NCBI GenBank assembly: GCA_947488175.1
Contig: CANKYO010000001.1
Span: forward strand, 619,285-683,284
DNA: 64,000 nucleotides
Source: an uncultured Paracoccaceae bacterium
GTDB taxonomy: Bacteria; Pseudomonadota; Alphaproteobacteria; Rhodobacterales; Rhodobacteraceae
Direction of reading: 5' to 3'
A program made the translations under genes and the position numbers. This document shows positions 9,602 through 16,389 of this stretch, in pieces. The notes beneath the pieces were generated by a model. That model made no database searches. It had not been told where the DNA came from and saw nothing but the letters and a program-made list of their open reading frames with translations. Position 1 is the first letter of the stretch; each line of letters starts with the position of its first letter.

Positions 9602-10402
9602 ATGCGCCTTACCCTTGCTTTCGCTCTGCTTGCCCTCCCCGCCACGGCGCAGGATCTCGACCTTCTGCCCTTTCCGGTGATCGAAGTGGCCGGAGAGGAC
9701 GCCGAGGACGAATGGCACCGGCTGCGCGACGCCCCCGGCACGCCGGTGATCATTGGCGATGCCGATGCCGTCACCAACCTGATCGACATGTTCGATCCGC
9801 AATGGGACGAATTCTATCCATTGTCACCGCAAGAGGTCGTGGCAGTCGCCAATGATCTGGCCTTCCCCGGCGCGCTCTATGACATCCGCGCTGCGGAACA
9901 CGCGGACTTCGTCGCCTGGATGAAGGATAATGACTACGAAACCGATTTGCCGGACACCTTCGATCCCGTGGCCATCGCCGAACTGGACATGGGCCGCTGG
10001 CCATTCTTCTACATACCCCCGCAAGAGATTATCAGCCTGAATGACTGGGAAACCGGTCGCCCGGTCAACACCGCCTATATCGCCATCCTGCCCACCGAAA
10101 ACCCGTGGGAGGCCCCGGCCTATCTGCGCTTTGGCGGCTGGAACGCGAATCCCTCTCCTGAAATCCACGTCGCCGCCTTGCGCCAATGGTTCAACGACTA
10201 CGGGGCGGAACCGATTGTCATCGCGCATGACCAGATGGAACTTTGGGCCCCCAATCGCCCAACCGATCAAGAAGCGGCTATTGCGCTGGCGATCACGCAT
10301 TTCCACTATGATGAGGATGTCGTCTTGCAAGGTGTCGGCACAATCTCGGCGCTCGCCGCAGACCGGATGCGCGCGCCCTATTGGTACTTTTGGTGGGATT
10401 AA
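9602..10402 (+). CDS. DUF4253 domain protein with signal peptide
   Basis: Function unknown. The ATG at 9602 is chosen over upstream in-frame starts because it gives a clean signal peptide (MRLTLAFALLALPATAQ, cleavage after Ala-Gln), so the product is probably exported; mature length is about 250 residues. The C-terminal two thirds match DUF4253: conserved HFHYDEDVV near residue 236 and the terminal aromatic WYFWWD. The family is usually cytosolic, so the signal peptide is a local feature. It stands alone, divergent from mraZ. Confidence 0.75.
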   Translation: MRLTLAFALLALPATAQDLDLLPFPVIEVAGEDAEDEWHRLRDAPGTPVIIGDADAVTNLIDMFDPQWDEFYPLSPQEVVAVANDLAFPGALYDIRAAEHADFVAWMKDNDYETDLPDTFDPVAIAELDMGRWPFFYIPPQEIISLNDWETGRPVNTAYIAILPTENPWEAPAYLRFGGWNANPSPEIHVAALRQWFNDYGAEPIVIAHDQMELWAPNRPTDQEAAIALAITHFHYDEDVVLQGVGTISALAADRMRAPYWYFWWD

Positions 10403-10565
10403 CGCTGCGCCCACCATCCTCGCGATCTGCTTGGCGGAACATGGAGAGACAGGCTAGGGTCATTTGGAGAGCATCAATGGATGTCTGGCCAGGTGTTACG
10501 TCGGTGCCAGCGGTCGAAAGGCCCAAATCGGACTCTACAAAGTCAAAAACAGTTTGGAGGTTCTC

Positions 10566-11147
10566 ATGTCCTTGACGATCCGAAAAGCAACGCTGGACGA
10601 TGCACCTCTGCTTCTGCGCGTCGTCGATATGGCAAGTCATGGGCTGCTGCCGACGCTGTGGGCCAAGATGGCGCCATCAGGATTGGACGGAGCGGCCGTA
10701 GGGGAGGCCCTTGTGACCGCCGAGGATGGCGATTTCAGCTATCGAAACGGGTTCATCGCGGAGCAAGACGGCGCGAAGACCGGTGGCCTGATTGGTTACC
10801 GCCTTCCAACAACGCCGAAGCCTATCGGGCCAGACGTTCCAGAAGTGTTTGTCGGCATTGAAGAGTTGGCGCATCTCGTGCCGGGGCATTGGTACATCAA
10901 CTTCATGGCTGTCGTTCCCAATGGACGTGGGCACGGCGTCGGCACTGCCCTGCTCCGCGAGGCTGAAAAGCAGGCGCGCGAAAGCGGTAGCCCGGGCCTC
11001 GCCTTGATTGTCGCCGCCACAAACGAGAACGCCATTCGGGTCTACCAGCGGGCCGGATATGCAGAGCGCGAACGGCGTCCATTCGACCTGTCTGATTTTG
11101 GAGAGGCGCCAACAGAAGCGATTCTGATGACGAAAGACCTGGTTTAG
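10566..11147 (+). CDS. GNAT-family N-acetyltransferase
   Basis: Predicted acetyl-CoA-dependent N-acetyltransferase, substrate unknown. ATG 10566 is preceded by GGAGG 5 nt upstream and gives 193 residues starting MSLTIRKATLDDA, a typical GNAT first strand. The acetyl-CoA-binding motif A reads MAVVPNGRGHGVGTALL near residues 115-131, followed by NENAIRVYQRAGY, the usual motif B. Upstream in-frame ATGs at 10464 and 10497 would add sequence without family resemblance. Confidence 0.85.
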   Translation: MSLTIRKATLDDAPLLLRVVDMASHGLLPTLWAKMAPSGLDGAAVGEALVTAEDGDFSYRNGFIAEQDGAKTGGLIGYRLPTTPKPIGPDVPEVFVGIEELAHLVPGHWYINFMAVVPNGRGHGVGTALLREAEKQARESGSPGLALIVAATNENAIRVYQRAGYAERERRPFDLSDFGEAPTEAILMTKDLV

Positions 11148-11377
11148 CCAAGCAGTTGCAGGCACGCTGAGGAACTTGGGGAAGACGTAATTCCCTGCCA
11201 AGGGTTAACGGCGACACTGGGCACGCCGTGTTAAGACCCGGCCTTGCGTACATTTGTACGTACAACATCTGTACAGTTTTTTGCGCCAAACAGACGCCCC
11301 AATGGCACGCAAAATGTTGCATAACGGGGTGTGAGAGTGGCCTAGCCACTTAGACCCAAGTTCGGGCGCAAGACCCA
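11148..11377. other. convergent spacer with tandem GTAC palindromes
   Basis: Two GNAT genes end towards this 230-bp gap. GTACATTTGTAC (11248-11259, perfect palindrome) is followed directly by GTACAACATCTGTAC (11260-11274, GTACA/TGTAC arms) and then GTTTTTTG. The block can fold and could end the upstream transcript, although the stem is AT-rich and weak. A very similar sequence lies in front of the island integrase (26428-26448). Confidence 0.45.
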
Positions 11378-11866
11378 TTAATCATCCAGACGTTTGTACA
11401 TTACAAACGCATCAACCAATCCCTCTTTTGGGTGGTCGAACGCATCGGGGATCGTGCCGACTGTTTCGAAACCCAGCCGGTGCCACAGCCCGACGGCACC
11501 CACATTGCTCGCCAGCACGAAATTGAACTGCATGGCGAGGTAACCCAGCGCCCGCGCTTCGACTTGACTGTGTTCGCACATCTGCCGTGCCAGCCCCTGC
11601 CCGCGCGCGGCCTCGGCCACTACGTAGCCGCAATTGCAGATATGGGCCCCGCCGCCGGGCTGGTTGGTACGGATATAGTAGGTACCAAGGATGCCGCCCT
11701 GCCCTTCGGCGACATAGGTCGCGGCAGGTGTCGTCATCCAGTAGTCACGGCATGCTTCTTTGCTGATCCGGGGGTCCACGGCATAGGTCTCACCCGCACG
11801 GAAGACATCACGCAGGATAGGCCAGATGGCATCGAAATCTGCCATCTTTACCGGGCGAATAATCAC
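11378..11866 (-). CDS. GNAT-family N-acetyltransferase
   Basis: Predicted acetyltransferase of 162 residues, substrate unknown. It opens with [17 protein letters not shown], and the acetyl-CoA motif appears as [19 protein letters not shown] near residues 83-101, then [20 protein letters not shown], a form common in Roseobacter GNAT proteins. The start codon overlaps the stop of the upstream mrp gene by 4 nt, so the two are probably cotranscribed. It is unrelated in detail to the GNAT gene at 10566. Confidence 0.88.
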   Translation of the reverse strand: MIIRPVKMADFDAIWPILRDVFRAGETYAVDPRISKEACRDYWMTTPAATYVAEGQGGILGTYYIRTNQPGGGAHICNCGYVVAEAARGQGLARQMCEHSQVEARALGYLAMQFNFVLASNVGAVGLWHRLGFETVGTIPDAFDHPKEGLVDAFVMYKRLDD

Positions 11867-12936
11867 GCCATGCCACCCTCGATAAAGCGGCGGGCAAGAT
11901 GGCGATAGGCCTCGGCCATCGGACCATCACCCACGGCAATCGGTTCACCCGCATCACCGGCCAGCCGGGTATCAAGGTCAATCGGCAAGGCGCCCAGGAA
12001 CGGCACCCCGATCCTTTCCGCCTCTACCGCGACACCGCCATGACCAAAGATATGGCTTTCGGTACCGCAGGTCGGACAGACGAATGTGGACATGTTTTCG
12101 ATCAGTCCCAGCACCGGTGTGTTCAACGTCTTGAACATATCCAGCGCCTTGCGGGCATCAATCAGGGCCACATCCTGCGGGGTGCTGACCACGACCGCCC
12201 CGGTCAAATGGGTCTTCTGGCACAGGGTCAGTTGCACATCACCGGTCCCCGGCGGCAGATCCACGATCAGCACATCCAGTTCACCCCATTGCACCTGCCC
12301 CAGCATCTGCTGCAGCGCGCCCATCAGCATCGGGCCACGCCAGACCACGGCCTTGTCAGGGTCCACCATCAGACCGATTGACATCATCGTCACACCATGG
12401 GCCTGCAGCGGGATGATGATCTTGCCGTCAGGCGATCCGGGGCGCTTGTTCACGCCCATCATGCGGGGCTGGCTGGGGCCGTAGATATCAGCATCCAAGA
12501 GGCCAACGCGCCGTCCTTCCCTTGCCAGCGCGACGGCAAGATTGGACGACACAGTTGATTTGCCAACGCCGCCCTTGCCCGATCCGATGGCAAGGATGCG
12601 GTCAACGCCGGCGACCTTTGCAGGACCGGCCTGCGGCGTAGGGTGGCGACCAACCTTCAGCGATGGCGGTTCCGGGGCCTTGGCGGCGGGGCCATGGGCC
12701 GTTAGCACGACAGAGGCGGAGGTTACACCGGGCAGACCCTTCACGATCTCCTCTGCGGCGCGGCGCACGCCTTCCATCTTCGCCGCTTCAGCCGGGTCGG
12801 CGGCTTCGATCACGAAACGGACGGAATCATTGTCGATATTCAGGGCACGGACCATATCGCGTGCCACAATATCCTCGCCCCCCGGCAAAGTGAGTCGCGA
12901 TAGCGCGCCCAGAATTTCATCGCGGGTGACGGGCAT
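11863..12936 (-). CDS. apbC: Mrp/NBP35-family iron-sulfur carrier ATPase
   Basis: Cytoplasmic P-loop ATPase of 357 residues that carries and transfers [4Fe-4S] clusters. An N-terminal DUF59-like domain (about 1-85) is joined by a Pro/Ala linker to the ATPase domain with the deviant Walker [12 protein letters not shown] at 118-128. A CPTCG motif near residue 290 supplies the two cysteines used at the dimer interface. Start is ATG 12936 with GGAGG-like CCGGAGG upstream. A GNAT gene overlaps its 3' end. Confidence 0.95.
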   Translation of the reverse strand: MPVTRDEILGALSRLTLPGGEDIVARDMVRALNIDNDSVRFVIEAADPAEAAKMEGVRRAAEEIVKGLPGVTSASVVLTAHGPAAKAPEPPSLKVGRHPTPQAGPAKVAGVDRILAIGSGKGGVGKSTVSSNLAVALAREGRRVGLLDADIYGPSQPRMMGVNKRPGSPDGKIIIPLQAHGVTMMSIGLMVDPDKAVVWRGPMLMGALQQMLGQVQWGELDVLIVDLPPGTGDVQLTLCQKTHLTGAVVVSTPQDVALIDARKALDMFKTLNTPVLGLIENMSTFVCPTCGTESHIFGHGGVAVEAERIGVPFLGALPIDLDTRLAGDAGEPIAVGDGPMAEAYRHLARRFIEGGMA

Positions 12937-13188
12937 GAATATACCTCCGGTTCATAAAGTGACTGTTTCCAAGGCAACATCTGGCGGTTTTTTGGCAAAG
13001 CGCAAGTAGATGGAAACAGATGCCCAAAAATGCAACAGATTGATGACGTTAGGTCAGCAATGCTTATGCATTTTCTGCATAGCAGCGTTGCTCAGACAGG
13101 TATTGTGCAACTGCAGCATTATCCTACATGTTGATCGTAACGGGGGCGGAACAAACCGCAACACGACGATCATACGAAAGATGAGCAG
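12937..13188. promoter_or_regulatory. divergent region upstream of mrp and the CcaF1-like gene
   Basis: There is no gene in these 252 bp. An inverted repeat TATGCA-TTTTC-TGCATA (13065-13081) lies inside a larger imperfect hairpin from about 13057 to 13092. In R. sphaeroides the equivalent ccaF1 promoter is used by the heat-shock factors RpoHI/RpoHII; I could not assign a matching -35/-10 here with confidence. Confidence 0.4.
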
Positions 13189-13410
13189 ATGACATATAAC
13201 ACAGACACAGGCTTTGCCGGTATCTCCCTTGGCCAGCGCTTTGCAGCGTTCCGGACCGAGTTGGCAGAAAAAGCCGCCAAGCGCAAAGTGTACCGCAAAA
13301 CCTATAACGAACTGAACGCCCTGACTGATCGCGATCTCGCCGATCTGGGTATTCATCGTGCCATGATCAAGCGTATCGCGCTGGAAGCTGCGTACGACAA
13401 CCAAATTTAA
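13189..13410 (+). CDS. ccaF1: DUF1127 small protein, CcaF1-like
   Basis: Arg-rich 73-residue protein. The C-terminal half is the DUF1127 (YjiS-like) motif: NELNALTDRDLADLGIHRAMI at about residues 43-63. In R. sphaeroides the DUF1127 protein CcaF1 (RSP_6037) is an RNA-binding protein encoded directly in front of the CcsR sRNAs and transcribed with them under stress. The same arrangement is seen here: the TAA is followed within a few bases by the first CCTCCTCCC hairpin. The orthology is inferred from size, domain and context. Confidence 0.85.
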   Translation: MTYNTDTGFAGISLGQRFAAFRTELAEKAAKRKVYRKTYNELNALTDRDLADLGIHRAMIKRIALEAAYDNQI

Positions 13411-13713
13411 GGATCGGGTCGGCCGCCTCCTCCCTTTAGGCCGATCTGACAAGGACCCGACGGTTCTCTCCTCCTCCCTGAACGTCGGGTCAGCAATAAG
13501 GTGGCGGTATCCACCTCCTCCCGGGTACCGCCACTTTATGCACCAGTTTCGGAACCGCCCACCTCCTCCCGGGTTGGAACCGATCATACCGCTAGCTGCG
13601 CTCACCTCCTCCCGAGCAACGCCAAGCGAGGAAGCGCCCCGCTCTTCTCCTCCCAGAGCAGGCGGGCGCTGATAATAAGAACGGTCATGCCCACCTCCTC
13701 CCGGGCATGGCCG
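13411..13713 (+). ncRNA. CcsR-like sRNA array, seven CCTCCTCCC hairpins
   Basis: Seven consecutive stem-loops present the anti-Shine-Dalgarno-like motif in the loop: 13426-13434, 13470-13478, 13514-13522, 13562-13570, 13605-13613, 13646-13654 (first base T instead of C) and 13694-13702, a period of 41-48 nt. Stem sequences differ while pairing is kept, for example 13454-13466 with 13480-13491, and 13681-13692 with 13703-13714. Hairpins 4 and 5 are weaker. R. sphaeroides has four such RNAs (CcsR1-4), processed from the ccaF1 readthrough transcript; seven is an expanded set. Expression is inferred, not shown. Confidence 0.88.
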
Positions 13714-13721
13714 TTTTTTTT
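13681..13721 (+). terminator. Rho-independent terminator ending the CcsR array
   Basis: The seventh hairpin has a 12-bp stem (13681-13692 with 13703-13714, one T-G pair) and is followed by eight T residues (13714-13721). It therefore doubles as the intrinsic terminator of the operon. It abuts the stop codon of the convergent reverse transcriptase gene at 13720. Confidence 0.85.
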
Positions 13722-15051
13722 ATGTTTGCCTGACATGGGCGTTGCGACGCTGGATCGCCCGTGCCAACCGTTTGCGCAATGCGGTGCCTCGAGCGGGGTT
13801 CACTTGTTCAACCCAAGCGATCTGGCCCAGCAGCCGCCCCCGAAATGCCGCGTCATGCCAGCGGACATCATCGGCCTTGCCGCAAGCATGGATCACGGCC
13901 TTGAGCATGTCATAGTCAGCCCGCGTGGTGTTCAGATGCTGATTGACCACGACCCCGGTGATAACCTGCCGCCCGCTTGCTGACATCAGGTGAGTCTTGC
14001 GCGCATTCACCGCGAAACCGGCGTCACGCAGGATTTTGGACACCATGTGCAGCAGGACACCGGCAATGTGCCTGTCGCCGGAAAAGCTGAGATCGTCCGC
14101 ATAGCGGCTGTATTGCGCGCCCACACTTCGCGCGAGTGCCGCGAGGCGGACATCAAGGGAAAATGCGATCAGGTTGGCCAGCGCCGGCGATGTCGGTGCG
14201 CCTTGCGGCAAGTGGCTTTGATGGTAAATCCCATGATCTGACGGGTTAAGACGTTCCGACATCCATGTCGGCGTGCGGGTGGTGCACAGCCCGGTCAGAT
14301 GCGTCGCCACCGGATGCGGATAGCCCAAGGATCGAAAAAGGCCGAACACCCGACCGGCATTGATGGACGGAAAGAAGTTCTGAATGTCAAAGCGGACCAC
14401 CATCGCCTCGCCCGCGTGGCGGGCCGCCGCGTGTAGGCAATTTTTGCCCCGGACAAACCCGAATGCGTCGGGATGAAGCGGCACATGATTGATAATCTGA
14501 TTGAGCAGCTGGCGCTGCATCGCCTTTAACGCCGGTTTTGGCGCTTCGATCAGACGCTTGCCGCCGCGGCGCTTCTTGTGCAAATGATAGTGGTAGTGGT
14601 TCACGGGCATATCGCCGTGTTCTTCGTGCCGACTGCTTGGGTCGGCAAAATAGCTGAGCTTCTCCAGTGGCAACGATAACCACTCTGCCAGCACATCAAG
14701 TGAGGCGAGTTGAGGCAGGTTAAGGTTTTGGAAGGCCGTTATCGGGGCCATCTGCGGCGGCGATAGATCCGGGTCCGGCCACAGGTTATGCCGCTGGCAA
14801 TAACGATAGAGTCGTCGAAATTCCGTCATCCCGCGCAAAACCTTCGCGATCTGAGGAACAGACGGTGCGTAGGCGGCAGCACATTGTGCGGCAAGACTGG
14901 CCCCAAAGGCATCAGCGTATTTTTGATGTGCCGCAGGCAATCGCCGCCGTAGCACGATTGCCAAGGTTTCAGCCGACCACGCTCCTGAACCCAAAGAAAC
15001 GGCCAGCGTCTGGGCCAGCCGTGCGGTGGTGATTTGCGGGCTGGTTTGCAA
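13720..15051 (-). CDS. retron-type reverse transcriptase
   Basis: RNA-directed DNA polymerase of 443 residues. About 150 residues of N-terminal extension precede the palm. Visible RT motifs are KRLIEAPKPALKAMQ near 165, motif A FDIQNFFPSI with Asp222, LPQGAPTSP at 281-289, the catalytic YADD at 317-320, and RQVITGVVVN near 361-370, which matches the VTG region of retron RTs. No effector domain is fused. The frame begins at TTG 15051; an in-frame TGA lies upstream and no ATG precedes the conserved part, so TTG is the best start. Whether it makes msDNA is unknown; a structured leader lies upstream. Confidence 0.88.
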   Translation of the reverse strand: MQTSPQITTARLAQTLAVSLGSGAWSAETLAIVLRRRLPAAHQKYADAFGASLAAQCAAAYAPSVPQIAKVLRGMTEFRRLYRYCQRHNLWPDPDLSPPQMAPITAFQNLNLPQLASLDVLAEWLSLPLEKLSYFADPSSRHEEHGDMPVNHYHYHLHKKRRGGKRLIEAPKPALKAMQRQLLNQIINHVPLHPDAFGFVRGKNCLHAAARHAGEAMVVRFDIQNFFPSINAGRVFGLFRSLGYPHPVATHLTGLCTTRTPTWMSERLNPSDHGIYHQSHLPQGAPTSPALANLIAFSLDVRLAALARSVGAQYSRYADDLSFSGDRHIAGVLLHMVSKILRDAGFAVNARKTHLMSASGRQVITGVVVNQHLNTTRADYDMLKAVIHACGKADDVRWHDAAFRGRLLGQIAWVEQVNPARGTALRKRLARAIQRRNAHVRQT

Positions 15052-15061
15052 CGGCGGGCCT

Positions 15062-15240
15062 TGCTTTCCTTGCTCTGCGTTACCCGCCCTGGGTGCAGCC
15101 CAGTTGCGGTAACGCCGTGTTTGGTCTGGTTTTCATCGCAGGCGGGGATGCCCCGCCCTACCCCTGACATCGCTGTTCAGGCGCAATCCAAGGACCGCCG
15201 TTGCAGGGCAATCATGCGATGGATACTGAGGATTGCCAAG
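15062..15240 (-). ncRNA. structured leader of the reverse transcriptase, candidate msr-msd
   Basis: Between the Lrp gene and the RT start there are three strong inverted repeats: GTTACC...GGTAAC (about 15079-15113) enclosing CTGGG/CCCAG, GGCGGGG/CCCCGCC (15141-15157), and GGCAATC/GATTGCC (about 15208-15237). Retrons encode their msr-msd RNA just upstream of the RT on the same strand, so this is the expected place. The GGCGGGG palindrome also resembles dispersed chromosomal repeats, and I could not identify the a1/a2 repeats or the branching G with confidence. Confidence 0.35.
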
Positions 15241-15255
15241 ATGGCGGCGGGTATT

Positions 15256-15708
15256 TCAGGCCCGCACATCCTTTGGCGATCCCATCACCATATAGCTGGT
15301 GATCGACCGCACATGCGGCACAGTGCCCAATGTGTCCGTATGAAACGCCTTGTAGGCAGGCAGATCAGCCACCTCCACCCGCAGGATGTATTCAAACGCA
15401 CCTGCCACATTGTGACATTCCGTCACCTCTTCGGCCCGGCGCATCGCCTGTTCGAACCCTTCCTGCGCCGCCTTGGTGTGTTCAGCCAGCCCCACGGCCA
15501 CATAAACCACATAGGCGCGGCCCGTTTTGGCGGGATCAAGCCGGGCACGATAGCCCTTGATCACCCCGCTCCGCTCCAGATCCTGCACGCGGCGCAGACA
15601 GGCTGACGGCGACAGGCCCACTTTATCAGCCAGCGTCAGGTTGCTGATCCGGCCATCGCGGGACAATTCACGCAATATCGCGTCGTTGATCTGGTCAATC
15701 TTCGTCAT
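15256..15708 (-). CDS. Lrp/AsnC-family transcriptional regulator
   Basis: 150-residue feast/famine regulator: an N-terminal winged helix (MTKIDQINDAILRELSRDG..., then LADKVGLSPSACLRRVQDLE) and a C-terminal RAM ligand-binding domain (about 65-150). The upstream-extended frame has no family resemblance, so ATG 15708 is used. It is divergent, with a 72-bp gap, from a LysE-family exporter, the common arrangement in which the regulator senses an amino acid and controls its export. Confidence 0.95.
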   Translation of the reverse strand: MTKIDQINDAILRELSRDGRISNLTLADKVGLSPSACLRRVQDLERSGVIKGYRARLDPAKTGRAYVVYVAVGLAEHTKAAQEGFEQAMRRAEEVTECHNVAGAFEYILRVEVADLPAYKAFHTDTLGTVPHVRSITSYMVMGSPKDVRA

Positions 15709-15780
15709 CAATTGCGAGTTTAGGTCATTTCCGCACAACTTGGCAATTACATTGCGCATCATACGCTCTATCGTTGCGCC

Positions 15781-16389
15781 ATGAGTTACGAAATCCTGAT
15801 CGCCCTTATCGGTTTTGCCTTTGCCAGTTCCATCACCCCGGGGCCCAATAACCTGATGCTGATGGCGTCGGGTGCCAATTACGGGCTGCGCCGTACGGTC
15901 CCGCATATGCTGGGCATTTCGCTGGGGCATGCATTCATGGTGGTGATGGTGGGCGTCGTCCTGCTGCGCATGTTCGACACGTATCCGGTCCTGAACACCG
16001 TGCTGAAGGTGCTCAGCGCCACCTACATGATCTGGCTGGCCTGGAAAATCGCCAACGCCGTCCCGCCAGAGGCGAAAAAGGTCGAAGGCAAACCCTTCAC
16101 CTTCCTGCAGGCCGCGGCCTTTCAATGGGTCAACCCCAAGGCCTGGTTCATGGCCATCACCGCGATCAGCGCCTACGCGCCGCAGGATCGGGGGATTTTG
16201 GCAGGCTCGCTGCTGGTGGCCCTCGTGTTTTCGGCCACCAACTTGCCATCGGTGACAGTGTGGGCCTGGATGGGCGTACAGGTGCGGCGCTGGCTGGGCA
16301 CAGCGCGACGGTTGCGGGTGTTCAATGTGACGATGGCGGTGCTGCTGGTCGGGTCACTCTGGCCGATGCTGATGCATCAGCCCGGCTAG
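15781..16389 (+). CDS. LysE/RhtB-family amino acid exporter
   Basis: Inner-membrane exporter of 202 residues with about six hydrophobic helices. The N-terminal motif SSITPGPNNLMLMASGANYGLR (split here by helix 1, residues 16-37) is the LysE family signature. Substrate is probably an amino acid or homoserine derivative but cannot be read from sequence. It is paired with the divergent Lrp regulator. Its stop overlaps that of the convergent helicase gene by 4 nt. Confidence 0.95.
   Translation: MSYEILIALIGFAFASSITPGPNNLMLMASGANYGLRRTVPHMLGISLGHAFMVVMVGVVLLRMFDTYPVLNTVLKVLSATYMIWLAWKIANAVPPEAKKVEGKPFTFLQAAAFQWVNPKAWFMAITAISAYAPQDRGILAGSLLVALVFSATNLPSVTVWAWMGVQVRRWLGTARRLRVFNVTMAVLLVGSLWPMLMHQPG

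Noticed and set aside
13054..13605. 183-codon minus-strand frame opposite the DUF1127 gene and CcsR array
   Set aside because: It is a shadow of the DUF1127 gene and translates the hairpins as Gly-Gly-Gly repeats; no domain is present.
13426..13702. CRISPR array suggested by regular 44-nt spacing
   Set aside because: Only the loop motif is constant; the flanks are paired stems, not a fixed repeat with variable spacers, and no cas gene is near.
15139..15165. GGCGGGG-AT-CCCCGCC palindrome as a specific retron element
   Set aside because: Such GC-rich palindromes are common as dispersed repeats in Rhodobacteraceae, so on its own it does not support an msd stem.
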